The translations under genes were made by a program, and so were the position numbers. Of a DNA stretch of 64,000 nucleotides, positions 1-9,039 are shown piece by piece. This stretch comes from Flammeovirga agarivorans (GTDB lineage Bacteria > Bacteroidota > Bacteroidia > Cytophagales > Flammeovirgaceae). The notes beneath the pieces were generated by a model that was not told where the DNA came from, did not search any database, and saw nothing but the letters and a program-made list of their open reading frames with translations. Position 1 is the first letter of the stretch, and the number at the start of each line of letters is the position of its first letter. The stretch spans positions 1 through 64,000 of the forward strand of contig NZ_JABAIL010000001.1 of assembly GCF_012641475.1 (NCBI RefSeq). The letters run 5' to 3'.

Positions 1-35
1 AGAGTAAGTCGGCGCCACATTCATTAAATATAGAA

Positions 36-72
36 GGTTAGTTAACACAAGATGTTAGCTAACCTTTTTTTG
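36..72 (+). terminator. Intrinsic terminator of a gene lying upstream of the window
   Basis: An 11-bp stem (arms 36-46 and 54-64, one G-U pair) with a 7-base loop is followed by a run of seven T. It reads as a plus-strand terminator for something that ends before or at base 1; bases 1-35 themselves hold no recognisable gene. Confidence 0.8.
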
Positions 73-90
73 TGTATCAAGGTTTTTAGG

Positions 91-126
91 CAAAATAAAA
101 AGCCTAAATGCTTTGCGCATTAGGCT
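91..126 (-). terminator. Terminator of the acyltransferase-lipoprotein operon
   Basis: Read on the minus strand, arms at 120-126 and 101-107, with further partial pairing inside, are followed by TTTTTATTTT. It lies about 30 bases past the stop of the small lipoprotein gene, where the operon should end. Confidence 0.65.
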
Positions 127-156
127 CAATATTTTTAAGGAATACAGTTTTAAAAA

Positions 157-306
157 TTAATTTTTTGTATCCATTGTATTTTTCTCAGTTGCTAGGATGG
201 CATTTTTTACATCACTTTTAGCATAAGTAGGACAAGTCTTATATGTTCTACAAGAAGATAGGCCTAAAAGTAAAAGACCTGAACAGATAATTAAAAAGCG
301 TTTCAT
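157..306 (-). CDS. Small lipoprotein, 49 aa, unknown function
   Basis: A 49-residue reading frame starts with ATG at 306. The product begins MKRFLIICSGLLLLGLSSC, a short basic n-region, a leucine-rich core and a lipobox (L-S-S-C) with Cys19 as the likely acylated residue. About 30 residues follow, with one more cysteine (TCPTYAKS) and a polar tail. It starts 10 bases after the stop of the LuxE-like gene and precedes a terminator, so the two are probably co-transcribed. No function can be assigned. The lipobox and operon position make it credible despite its size. Confidence 0.7.
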   Translation of the reverse strand: MKRFLIICSGLLLLGLSSCRTYKTCPTYAKSDVKNAILATEKNTMDTKN

Positions 307-316
307 TATAAATTTT

Positions 317-1306
317 TTATTGTACCATCAAATTACAACCTCTAATATCGGTATTATCAAAGCGACCTAAAACATAAAAATGATTAAAGTCCTTGCCTGG
401 AGCACCGATATCTTTAGTTTCAATAAAACAACAGGATTCAATATTTCCCAAATCAATGACATTAATACCTCCACGTTTAGAAGTTGATAATGCAAATGGA
501 TCATTGATCTCCCTAAAATAAATACGCATCCAAGGTGGTGTGAAGAATTGTTCATCTCCAAGAGAATATCCTTGAGATAAGAGTTCAGTCATACCATATT
601 CAGAATGTATTAGGTCAGAGTTAAAAGCCTTTTTAAGTTGTTGATGTACTTCTTCTCTTGTGATTTCCTTACGTCTTCCTTTCATACCACCAGTTTCCAT
701 AATTGTAATGTTGGAGTAGTCTGAGGGAAATTTTTCAGCGAAATCAAGTAAAGCGAAAGTGACACCAAATAAAATAGCCTTTTCACCACTTTGTTGTATT
801 TCCTGCAATTTATTTGCCAATTTCTGAAGATCATCTAAGTAGAAGTCTGATTTATCAGCAGATAGCTCCATGAAGTCACTGACCATACAGATAAGAGAGG
901 CATCTTTTCTTTCTAAGTAACTAGGAAGAAGAGCTAGAATATGAATATTCTCTAATGATCCATATATAGATTGGAAGAAAGATGTAGTGATCTTTTTATA
1001 ATGATTAAGGTCTGAAACATAATGTTGACTTCTTACACTACCTGTAGTACCACTACTTCTAAAAATGATTTCTTCATCAATATTCTCACAAAGAACCTTT
1101 TGAGTCTTAAAAAACTCAATAGGCATAAACGGAATGTCAGTAATCTTATGTATATTATTAGGAGAAACTCCAAGATACTTCAAATAACTTGCATAAATTG
1201 GATTAGCAACAGCTTGAAAGTGAAAAGCTTCTAGTGCTGCAGATTCAAAATCCTGATCATTTTGAATAGAAAATATTTTTTTCTTGAATTGATGAATGAA
1301 TTCCAT
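317..1306 (-). CDS. LuxE/PaaK-like acyl-protein synthetase (ANL superfamily)
   Basis: The 329-residue product carries the motifs of AMP-forming acyl-adenylate enzymes: a phosphate-binding loop RSSGTTG (residues 83-89), METGG (203-207), EYGMTE (236-241) and a C-terminal GRFDNTDIRG (314-323) like the hinge motif that contacts ribose. Length and order fit the LuxE-like subfamily, which lacks the large C-terminal domain of full ANL ligases. Family knowledge says such proteins activate a carboxylic acid with ATP and pass the acyl group to a protein or thiol; the substrate cannot be read here. No luxC/luxD or luciferase gene is nearby, so bioluminescence is not implied. It is cytoplasmic and probably co-transcribed with the small lipoprotein downstream. 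Confidence 0.8.
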   Translation of the reverse strand: MEFIHQFKKKIFSIQNDQDFESAALEAFHFQAVANPIYASYLKYLGVSPNNIHKITDIPFMPIEFFKTQKVLCENIDEEIIFRSSGTTGSVRSQHYVSDLNHYKKITTSFFQSIYGSLENIHILALLPSYLERKDASLICMVSDFMELSADKSDFYLDDLQKLANKLQEIQQSGEKAILFGVTFALLDFAEKFPSDYSNITIMETGGMKGRRKEITREEVHQQLKKAFNSDLIHSEYGMTELLSQGYSLGDEQFFTPPWMRIYFREINDPFALSTSKRGGINVIDLGNIESCCFIETKDIGAPGKDFNHFYVLGRFDNTDIRGCNLMVQ

Positions 1307-1424
1307 TATATGCTTTTATGAATGTATATAAATGATTTTCTTCGTATAGAAATATCCTTGTAAAATAATTAATTCAGTATTGTGACACAAAGTTCGCAGA
1401 CTAAATAAAATTATCATAATAACT

Positions 1425-2051
1425 ATGATTTCGCTAAGATATATAACTCAATTTTTAAAGCGTATTCGTCCGTTGTTAATACTTCTGATGCTCTCATCTT
1501 GTTTTGGTGAGCCAGAATTTCCATTGGAACCAGAAATAGAATTTGCCTGGATTGAAAATTATAATTCAGAGGAAAAGAAAGATAGTGTATATATCGCTTT
1601 TACTTTTAAAGATGGAGATGGCGATCTTGGCTTAGATCCAGAAGATAATGAAGGCCCTTACGCTCCTAAAACTATTGATCCGGTAAATGGAGATACAATA
1701 GACAATAAGTACCACAATAATTATTTTGTTGAAGTATTAAGAAAAGAAGAAGACGGCACTTATCAGCCCGTAACATATGAAGGCGAAACTAATTTCAATG
1801 GTCGTTTTCCAATGTTGAATACCTCAGGAAGAGATAGACCTTTAGAAGGGGAACTCCGGTATGGTATTGTCCTTTGGTTTGATGGTGTATTTGAGTCACC
1901 ATTATACAAAGGAGATTCAGTGAAGTTTAATATTCATATTTGTGATAGAGCATTAAATGAAAGTAATGAAATCACAACGGAAGGAATAGAGATAGGATCT
2001 CCGAAACGTAAAGAAGATAATGAAGAACCCCCTCAAAATCAGCCAGAGTGA
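1425..2051 (+). CDS. Lipoprotein of unknown function
   Basis: The 208-residue product has a basic N-terminus, a hydrophobic stretch and a lipobox LMLSSC at about residues 21-26, so it is predicted to be a membrane-anchored lipoprotein. The mature part is acidic and contains DGDGDLGLDPEDN near residue 65, an Asp-rich segment that could bind calcium (inference). The C-terminus is charged and proline-rich (EDNEEPPQNQPE). No enzyme motif is visible. It is a single-gene unit whose stop codon lies inside its own terminator hairpin. It is transcribed away from the LuxE-like gene, from the 118-bp gap between them. Confidence 0.7.
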   Translation: MISLRYITQFLKRIRPLLILLMLSSCFGEPEFPLEPEIEFAWIENYNSEEKKDSVYIAFTFKDGDGDLGLDPEDNEGPYAPKTIDPVNGDTIDNKYHNNYFVEVLRKEEDGTYQPVTYEGETNFNGRFPMLNTSGRDRPLEGELRYGIVLWFDGVFESPLYKGDSVKFNIHICDRALNESNEITTEGIEIGSPKRKEDNEEPPQNQPE

Positions 2052-2076
2052 TTTTTAAGGGGGTTCCCTTTTTTTA
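2025..2076 (+). terminator. Terminator overlapping the 3' end of the lipoprotein gene
   Basis: Arms GAACCCCCT (2025-2033) and AGGGGGTTC (2058-2066) form a strong GC stem, followed by CCTTTTTTTTAA. The 5' arm lies within the coding sequence and the stop codon (2049-2051) is in the loop. Confidence 0.8.
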
Positions 2077-2088
2077 AGGCAAGCTTAC

Positions 2089-2895
2089 TTACCCTTCAAA
2101 GTTGATGATAAATGATATTTTATGTAATCGTATCGCATCAACAGTATGCATATATAATGAGGTATCCACAGGGTCAGCTACATTAAGTAGTCCATGTGAA
2201 ATTCTTATCTCAGGAGATAAGCAAAACATTCGATTGTAAATGTGCATACCAAATCCCCAAGTGAAAGATAGATTGTATTCCTTCAATGTAATCCAAAACT
2301 CTTCTCGAGTAGATTCTTGTTTGGTTGCAACAGTAAATGAAGGAGTTAAACCACCTAAAAGATAAAGCCTGTGATTCTTTCTTCTTTTGGATTGATACTT
2401 AAACATGATAGGTATTTCCAAAGAGGTATTGGATTGTAATTGTACCAAATCACGATTAGGGTCAATGATAATATCGTCTGAAGAAGGAAGGTTATATCCT
2501 AAAGAGTCGATTGTAAACCTTCTAGAATAAAAAGATACATTAGGTGATATTCGTAAATGCCAATGGTTATCGTCAGATAATTTGATATTCATTAAAAAAC
2601 CTAATAAAAAGCTTGCTGTAGTTTGAGGAGTGATATATACAGCAGTTGTATCAGTACCGTTAATTTGAAAAGCATTTTCCGACGGATCTAAACCAACTGG
2701 TGATGAAACAAAACCTAGCTGAAATCCATAATGGAATTTCTTTTTATCAAAATTAGGCAGATTTAGTATTGTACTGGTTTTACCTTTTTGTTGAGCTTTT
2801 GCAGTGTATGAAAAAGCCAACAAAAAGATAAAACTTGTAATAATTATTTTTGGCCAGTATAAACTGAACTTATTCCAAACGTGAGTGGTGTACAT
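2089..2895 (-). CDS. porT: PorT-family outer-membrane beta-barrel protein
   Basis: The 268-residue product starts with an N-terminal hydrophobic segment (about residues 15-34, ending AKAQ) typical of a Sec signal, followed by short alternating strands such as FHYGFQLGFV and LSFTWGFGMHI that fit an eight-stranded barrel of the PorT family. PorT of Porphyromonas gingivalis is needed for type IX secretion. The only ATG is at 2895, so the gene overlaps the end of ubiE by 52 bp. The ubiE-porT order is one I recall from other Bacteroidota and supports the assignment. A generic porin-like barrel remains possible. Confidence 0.7.
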   Translation of the reverse strand: MYTTHVWNKFSLYWPKIIITSFIFLLAFSYTAKAQQKGKTSTILNLPNFDKKKFHYGFQLGFVSSPVGLDPSENAFQINGTDTTAVYITPQTTASFLLGFLMNIKLSDDNHWHLRISPNVSFYSRRFTIDSLGYNLPSSDDIIIDPNRDLVQLQSNTSLEIPIMFKYQSKRRKNHRLYLLGGLTPSFTVATKQESTREEFWITLKEYNLSFTWGFGMHIYNRMFCLSPEIRISHGLLNVADPVDTSLYMHTVDAIRLHKISFIINFEG

Positions 2896-3569
2896 GTGAC
2901 TGATTTATAGCCCAACTTGTCTAAGATATCAGTAAAGGCCTTTCCATATGGGAATTTTTCTACTGACTCTGGAAGATAAGTATACGCTGAGTTATCTTTT
3001 GAAACAATCTTTCCTATTGTTGGAAGGACTTTCATAGAGTAAAATCTATATAAGTGCTTGAATAGGAAATTAGTTGGTTGTGAAAATTCAAGTACAACTA
3101 ATGTGCCATTAGGTCTAAGTACTCTTTGTATTTCTGATAACCCTTTTTCAAGATTCTCAAAGTTTCTCACACCAAAAGCAACAGTAACAGCATCAAAAGA
3201 ATTGTCTTCGAAAGGAAGGTTTTCAGAGTCACCAATCTGTAAATCGATTTTGTCTGAAAGTCCTTTTTTAGCTACTTTCTCTCTACCAACTTCAACCATT
3301 CCAGCTGAGATATCAGCACCTGTAATTTTCTCTGGTTGTAAAGTACTCCATGCCTGAAGAGCAAGGTCACCTGTACCAGTGGCAACATCAAGAATTGTTT
3401 TTGGCTGTTTACTTTTTAGCTTATTAATAGCAACTTTTCTCCAATAGATATCAATACCTCCGCTAAGTACCCTGTTCAATAAATCATATTTTGAAGAAAT
3501 ATTATCGAACATACTGGCTACTTGTTCTTTCTTCCCGTCATTGCTATCTTTATATGGTAATACTGTCAT
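2844..3569 (-). CDS. ubiE: Demethylmenaquinone methyltransferase (UbiE/MenG)
   Basis: The 241-residue product has the class I SAM-methyltransferase motifs of the UbiE/COQ5 family: LDVATGTGD (60-68) binds SAM, NLPFEDNSFDAV lies at about 115-126, followed by FGVRNF (132-137), a family signature, and a C-terminal TPLTFGISSVYTGQK. The length is normal. In Bacteroidota the quinone is menaquinone, so the expected reaction is C-methylation of demethylmenaquinol at the cytoplasmic membrane face. The gene overlaps porT by 52 bp, so the pair is translationally linked. A 216-bp gap separates it from the divergent OmpA-family gene. Confidence 0.93.
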   Translation of the reverse strand: MTVLPYKDSNDGKKEQVASMFDNISSKYDLLNRVLSGGIDIYWRKVAINKLKSKQPKTILDVATGTGDLALQAWSTLQPEKITGADISAGMVEVGREKVAKKGLSDKIDLQIGDSENLPFEDNSFDAVTVAFGVRNFENLEKGLSEIQRVLRPNGTLVVLEFSQPTNFLFKHLYRFYSMKVLPTIGKIVSKDNSAYTYLPESVEKFPYGKAFTDILDKLGYKSVTCTPLTFGISSVYTGQK

Positions 3570-3785
3570 GTTTTATACAATTTTTTCTCTACCAATAGGT
3601 TACTATTGTATAGATTGCTAATATTGTGGACTCAATTATTGGTCTAATCCAATCTTTGATGTGCAAAATTACACTTTTAAAAGCTTAGACCAACGCTTTT
3701 TGCATTTAACTTTTAATAGTATGATTTTGTTTACATTATCCTACTATTCAATACTGTACTAACGACATATTTTATTATCATTTTT

Positions 3786-6149
3786 ATGAAGTACTTTTTT
3801 AATCGATTCGTTCTGTTTTCGGTACTTTTTCTTTTTATAAAACCTGTTCAAGCACAAAAAATTAAATACTCATCAGACTTCAAAAAAGCTATTCGATACG
3901 CTAGAGATTACATGCGTATTGAAGAGTATCATCATGCAGTCGATGTTTTATTGGAAGTGAAAGAAGAGGGGAAAGAAGTTGAAGACTGGAATTATCTTAT
4001 GGGGTATAATTATATATACTCTCAAACCTTAAATAAAAGTCATGCATTACCGTATCTCCAAAAGGTCACGGATTATGAGTCATACGAAGATATTTATCGT
4101 CTGATGGCGGTTTCATTACAGTATAACCATAAGTTCCAAGAAGCATACGACTATTATGACAAGTATCTAGAATTTCTTGATTACAGTGATAGAGACATTA
4201 ACAAAGAGATTAATCAACTCAAAAAACAATGCTTAACTAGTATTGACTTGATGGAAGATTCTCTAGAAATGTTGATTGTCAATTTAGGTCCTAACATTAA
4301 TACTGAGTATCAGGAATTGGCTCCTGTTTTATCTGCAGATGAACAGATGATGATTTTCACAGCAAGGAGACCAGATAGTCGAGGAAAAGATATAGACCCA
4401 ATTGATGGACTCTATTATGAGGATGTGTATATTTCTCTTAGAGATGAAGAGGGAAATTGGTCAAAAGCAACTTCAATTGGTAACTCAGTAAATACAATCG
4501 GACATGATGCAGCGGTAGGATTATCCCCTTCTGGAAATACTTTGTTTTTATACCGAAGTGACCGAGGCCATACGGGAAATATCTTTTTTAGTGAATGGAA
4601 TGGGAAACTTTGGACAAGCCCTGAGAAATTGCCAAAAGGAATAAATTCCGATAATTGGGAAACACATGCCTCATTAACGGCAGATGGACAGTCTTTATAT
4701 TTTACGAGTAATCGATCAGGGAAAGGCGCCTTGGGAGAAAAAGATATTTATGTTATCCATAAAGATAAATATGGAGAATGGGGAGATCCAGAAAATTTGG
4801 GTGATCATATTAATACAGAATATGATGAAGAAAGCCCTTTTGTACACCCAAATGGAAATATCTTATACTTCAGTTCAAAAGGACATGAAGGTATGGGTGG
4901 TTATGATATCTATTATTCAGAAAGGAATGAAAAAACAGGAGAGTGGTCGGTAGCGAAAAATATCGGCTATCCAATTAATACAGCAGGTGACGATATTTTC
5001 TATTCTATTTCTTCGGATGGGGAGAGAGGTTATTTCTCTTCTATTCGCGAAGATAGCTATGGAGGTCAGGATATTTATATGGCAATGATTCCGTCTCAAA
5101 CGATTAACCTTATTGCTTTAACAGGTGAGGTAAGGGATGAAACATCAAATAATCTGATCGAAGCAACGATAGAAGTAGTCGATAATACAACTGGTGAAGT
5201 GCTTCAAAGTGTTGTTGCTGAGGGTGGCAAATATTTAGTATATCTAGAGCCTGAATTGAATTATGGTATACGTTTTACGCAAGAAGGTTATTTATTCCAT
5301 TCTAAAAATATTCATATTCAAGGTCAGGAACAGTATATCGAAATGAACGAAACTGTTCAGTTACAAAGAGTTGAAGAACAGAATAGAGAAAAACTCAATA
5401 ATATCTTTTTTGCATCGAAGACTCTCTTGGATAATTCTTCTAGTTCAGAGTTAAAAGCATTAGCAAATTTCACTAAAACCACAGGAGAATATAAGGTCGG
5501 TATTTATGTACACTCAGCGAAGGTAGAAGAGGACTCTACAGTAAATGTTTATGAAACTCAAATGAGAGCAGATCTTATTGCTGATCAATTACTTAAGTTG
5601 GGTGTTGCTGAAGATAAAATTGAGGCAAAAGGATTGGGTTGGCAATTTCCTGTAGCTTCTAATCAATCGAGTTTAGGTAGACAAAAAAACAACCGTATAG
5701 AATATATTATTTTACCTGTTGAAAAAGAGGTCATTGTTTATGAAGAAACTGTTGTAGAAGATACCATCCCACAGCTTACTCCTCACCTTGGTGAAGTACT
5801 AGAAGTTGTCGGTACAATTACCTTCGCATCTAATAGTAATGCAATTACTTTTGAGAGTTATATCGTAGTAGAACAGATCTATGATGTGATGGATCGATAC
5901 CCAAATTTGGTGATTGAGATAGGCGGACATACCGATAATATAGGTACTTCTTCGTTTAACTATATTTTAGGTGAGAAACGTGCAAAAATAATTGTTCAAC
6001 AATTAGTAATTTTGGGGATAGAAAAGGAACGGATGAAATTTAGGTCTTACGGCTTCGATGAACCCATTGCTGATAACGCTACAGCAGAGGGTAGAAAAAA
6101 GAATAGACGAATTTCATTTACACCACTTGAATACAAAAATTTTAAATAA
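3786..6149 (+). CDS. OmpA-family protein with TPR, PD40 propeller and CRD (PorE-like architecture)
   Basis: The 787-residue exported protein has a signal peptide ending VQAQ at about residue 24. Next come helical TPR-like repeats (30-140), WD40-like PD40 propeller repeats (about 170-430, e.g. LTADGQSLYFTSNRSG and DEESPFVHPNGNILYFSS), a carboxypeptidase-regulatory-like beta domain (438-515) and two OmpA_C-like domains. The last (about 680-787) is canonical: GGHTDNIG, LGEKRA, YGFDEPIADN, GRKKNRRI, the pattern that binds peptidoglycan. The first (535-650) is degenerate. The same domain order is known in PorE, a periplasmic type IX secretion component, but many Bacteroidota encode several paralogues. 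It is followed after 22 bp by a similar gene. PorT on the opposite side favours a secretion or envelope role. Confidence 0.8.
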   Translation: MKYFFNRFVLFSVLFLFIKPVQAQKIKYSSDFKKAIRYARDYMRIEEYHHAVDVLLEVKEEGKEVEDWNYLMGYNYIYSQTLNKSHALPYLQKVTDYESYEDIYRLMAVSLQYNHKFQEAYDYYDKYLEFLDYSDRDINKEINQLKKQCLTSIDLMEDSLEMLIVNLGPNINTEYQELAPVLSADEQMMIFTARRPDSRGKDIDPIDGLYYEDVYISLRDEEGNWSKATSIGNSVNTIGHDAAVGLSPSGNTLFLYRSDRGHTGNIFFSEWNGKLWTSPEKLPKGINSDNWETHASLTADGQSLYFTSNRSGKGALGEKDIYVIHKDKYGEWGDPENLGDHINTEYDEESPFVHPNGNILYFSSKGHEGMGGYDIYYSERNEKTGEWSVAKNIGYPINTAGDDIFYSISSDGERGYFSSIREDSYGGQDIYMAMIPSQTINLIALTGEVRDETSNNLIEATIEVVDNTTGEVLQSVVAEGGKYLVYLEPELNYGIRFTQEGYLFHSKNIHIQGQEQYIEMNETVQLQRVEEQNREKLNNIFFASKTLLDNSSSSELKALANFTKTTGEYKVGIYVHSAKVEEDSTVNVYETQMRADLIADQLLKLGVAEDKIEAKGLGWQFPVASNQSSLGRQKNNRIEYIILPVEKEVIVYEETVVEDTIPQLTPHLGEVLEVVGTITFASNSNAITFESYIVVEQIYDVMDRYPNLVIEIGGHTDNIGTSSFNYILGEKRAKIIVQQLVILGIEKERMKFRSYGFDEPIADNATAEGRKKNRRISFTPLEYKNFK

Positions 6150-6171
6150 GTAAATTAATCTGACTATCACA

Positions 6172-8985
6172 ATGTGTTACCCTAGACAAAGACTGTTGCT
6201 CATCGTACTACTCATTCACTTTGCTTCTTTTTTTGCTATTGGACAAGAATTAACAAACAAGGAGAAAAAAGCCTTGAAAGAGGCTGAAACGTATTTACGA
6301 TTAGAGGAATATCATTTCGTGGAGGACGAGATGCTTGAATCTACCAAATTAAGTCCATCTATTGCTTTAATGTGGTATTATTTAGGTATTGCTACTTTCT
6401 ACTCACCCACTAAAAATAAAGTGGATGCATTGCCTTATTTTGAAAAAGCCAATGAGTTATCTCCTGATATGCGTCAGGTGAACTATTGGTTAGGTAAAAA
6501 CTATCAGTTATCAACACAGTTTGATAAGGCGGTAGTCGCTTACCAAAAGGCAAGAGGCGAGCTTGCAAAGCTTGATGAAGATGCTTTGAAAGAAGCTAAG
6601 AAAAATGCGGGATATCAAAATTATACAATTGAAGAGCTAGATCGATTTATCGAACAGTCACAAAGAGGAACGGCTTTTATGGAGCAGGCTGATGATAAGT
6701 TGATGCTAAACCTTTCTTTAGCAAATACTTACCTTCCAGATATTACTCCGATTATTACTGTTGATGCTCAACGTTTGTACTTTACATCTCACCGTCAGGA
6801 TATCTCAAGCCATCATGAGTTAGATCCACATGATCAACTACCTTATCAGGATGTGTTCTATATGGATAGAAGAGAAGATGGATATTGGGGTTCTCCAAAA
6901 GAGTTTGTAGAAATCAATACGGAAGAGCATGATGCCGCAATTGCACTAACAGCAGACGGCAACCAGTTATTTATGTACAGAAGTGTAGGAGCAAGTACAG
7001 TAAATCCTGGGGATATCTATGAAGTGCATAGAAAAGGGAAAAAATGGACTTCCCCAAAACCTATTAGTGCTCCAATTAACTCTTCAGCACTAGAGACACA
7101 TATGAGTATGTCTAGTGATGGAAAAGTAATTATTTTCACTAGTAATAGGACAGATAAAAATGCTCATGGAGGAAAAGATTTATATATAGTAAGACAACTA
7201 CCTAATGGTGAGTGGGCTGAACCTCAAAATATGGGAGATAAAATCAATACAGACTTAGATGAAGAATCTCCTTATATCCACCCAGACGGTAAAGTACTTT
7301 ACTTTAGTTCACAAGGTCACCATAGTATTGGAGGTTTTGATGTTTTTAAAGTCGATATAGATTTGAAAACAGGAGAACTTGGAGAATTAGAGCAATTGAA
7401 TTATCCTGTAAACTCACCAAGTGATGATCTATTTTACGTAATGTCGGCAGATGGATCTGAATCTTACTTCTCTTCAGTTCGTGAAGAGGGAATGGGTGGC
7501 TTTGATATTTACTGTGTAAAGAATAATGAATCTAACGTTCGTAAAGTTGTTTTCTTTAACTTAAAAGTAAACACTGAAAACGCGAGGAAGGTAAAAGCTC
7601 ATGTGAAGTTAGTGAACATTCAAACTCACGAAGTAGAGAAAGACGAAATTGTATATACTGATGGAGGACAGCTTAAGTTTATGCATCGATGTGCTGATGA
7701 TTATGCTATCCTTGTTTCTGCAGAAGGTTACTTATTTAAATCAGAAAGAATCAACTTTGATTTATATGAAACACCGACTATTGAGTTCAATGAGTTTTAT
7801 GAATTACAGACTTTTGCAGTAAATAAATCTGAGCCTTTAAATAACATCTATTTTAAAGATGGAGAACTAGACTTAGCTTCTTCAACAGCAGAATTACAAG
7901 AGTTAAAAACTTTAGTAGATGATCACTCATCATATAGTTTAGAAATAATTGGCCACTCGAATTTTGATGATTCAAAAAGTCCATTGGTATTAGAGTTTGA
8001 AACAAAAACGAAATCAATGGAAACATTAGAGGGACTTAAGACTATTGGGGTCGAAGATGATAACCTTATTAATGAGAATATTGGTTATGGTACTCGTTTT
8101 CCTCTGTATTTAAAAGATAGTCCTGATAGTTGGAAGAATGATAGAATGGAATACATTATTCGTCCGAAGGGATATAGAAAAATGTTATCTAGAGCAGCCA
8201 ATTGTACAATTGAGACTTATGATCAAGAATACTACGAGTTAGATACTCGAAATGATGTTGAGTTTATTGAAAGAAACGAAGGGAAGTTATCACATCTTTT
8301 ATCAGAATTGAAGCAGTGTGCTTATTTAGAGTTAGTGATCACAGCTGACAATTCGAAAAAGAGTTTGATGGAAATAAATCAGGTCTTCAAATATATGGAA
8401 GATAATGGAGTTGAAAGAGAACAACTTACTTCCAATATTGTTTCTGATGCCACCACTGGGATGAACCTTCAGTATATTGAAGATGAAGTTGCAGAAGATG
8501 GTTATGTAAATTATGACCCTCAACATGATCATAATGAAATTCATGAAGAGTTAATCAGTGGAACATCAAAATTAGAGGTGACTAGAACAAGGGGGGGCTC
8601 AATAGCAAAATCAAATGAAGATTTAGCTTTTGAAAGCCGTATTGAAGATATGACTATCCAATTCCCATTCAATTCGGAAGAGTTTGGTCATGCACATGAT
8701 GATGTATTACAAGAAATCTTCGATTATTTAGAGAATAACCCTTTAAAAGGTTTAAAAATAATTGGTCATACAGACAGTACTGGACCAGATGTATATAATA
8801 CTTATTTAGGAATGCAAAGAGCGAAATCTGTAGCTTATTTCTTTAAAGATCTATCAAATCCTAATAGGATTAGTGTTGACAGTAAAGGAGAGGATGAACC
8901 GATAGCTTCTAATAGTACTCGTAATGGAAGGAGTGAAAATAGAAGAATTCAGTTTAAGTTTCAGGTAGTTTCTAATGCTAAGTAA
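6172..8985 (+). CDS. Second OmpA-family TPR/PD40 protein, paralogue of the preceding gene
   Basis: The 937-residue exported protein has a signal peptide ending AIGQ at about residue 25. It repeats the layout of its upstream neighbour: TPR-like helices (30-150), PD40 propeller (about 180-455, e.g. DEESPYIHPDGKVLYFSS), a beta-sandwich segment (460-540) and OmpA_C-like domains. The C-terminal domain (about 828-937) keeps GHTDSTG, LGMQRA, GEDEPIASNSTRNGR and ENRRI. A central domain (550-660) and a further segment (685-790) look like decayed OmpA folds with key residues gone. It shares a 22-bp gap with the upstream gene and ends at a strong terminator, so the two form an operon. A scaffold between outer membrane, peptidoglycan and a secretion or motility complex is an inference. 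Confidence 0.78.
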   Translation: MCYPRQRLLLIVLLIHFASFFAIGQELTNKEKKALKEAETYLRLEEYHFVEDEMLESTKLSPSIALMWYYLGIATFYSPTKNKVDALPYFEKANELSPDMRQVNYWLGKNYQLSTQFDKAVVAYQKARGELAKLDEDALKEAKKNAGYQNYTIEELDRFIEQSQRGTAFMEQADDKLMLNLSLANTYLPDITPIITVDAQRLYFTSHRQDISSHHELDPHDQLPYQDVFYMDRREDGYWGSPKEFVEINTEEHDAAIALTADGNQLFMYRSVGASTVNPGDIYEVHRKGKKWTSPKPISAPINSSALETHMSMSSDGKVIIFTSNRTDKNAHGGKDLYIVRQLPNGEWAEPQNMGDKINTDLDEESPYIHPDGKVLYFSSQGHHSIGGFDVFKVDIDLKTGELGELEQLNYPVNSPSDDLFYVMSADGSESYFSSVREEGMGGFDIYCVKNNESNVRKVVFFNLKVNTENARKVKAHVKLVNIQTHEVEKDEIVYTDGGQLKFMHRCADDYAILVSAEGYLFKSERINFDLYETPTIEFNEFYELQTFAVNKSEPLNNIYFKDGELDLASSTAELQELKTLVDDHSSYSLEIIGHSNFDDSKSPLVLEFETKTKSMETLEGLKTIGVEDDNLINENIGYGTRFPLYLKDSPDSWKNDRMEYIIRPKGYRKMLSRAANCTIETYDQEYYELDTRNDVEFIERNEGKLSHLLSELKQCAYLELVITADNSKKSLMEINQVFKYMEDNGVEREQLTSNIVSDATTGMNLQYIEDEVAEDGYVNYDPQHDHNEIHEELISGTSKLEVTRTRGGSIAKSNEDLAFESRIEDMTIQFPFNSEEFGHAHDDVLQEIFDYLENNPLKGLKIIGHTDSTGPDVYNTYLGMQRAKSVAYFFKDLSNPNRISVDSKGEDEPIASNSTRNGRSENRRIQFKFQVVSNAK

Positions 8986-8987
8986 AT

Positions 8988-9028
8988 AAAAAAGGGCTGA
9001 CTCAATGAAGAGTCAGCCCTTTTTTGAT
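8988..9028. terminator. Bidirectional terminator between convergent genes
   Basis: A 14-bp stem (AAAAGGGCTGACTC paired with its exact complement, arms about 8990-9003 and 9010-9023) has a T-run on both strands. It can end the OmpA-family operon on plus and the suf-bacilliredoxin operon on minus. Confidence 0.85.
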
Positions 9029-9039
9029 TTGAAGTTGAA

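Noticed and set aside
1-35. A tRNA or tmRNA 3' end at the window start
   Set aside because: The first bases are too few to fold; only the terminator after them is supported.
317-1306. Bioluminescence (lux) locus because of the LuxE-like protein
   Set aside because: No luxA, luxB, luxC or luxD is in the neighbourhood; LuxE-like acyl-adenylating proteins occur widely without light production.
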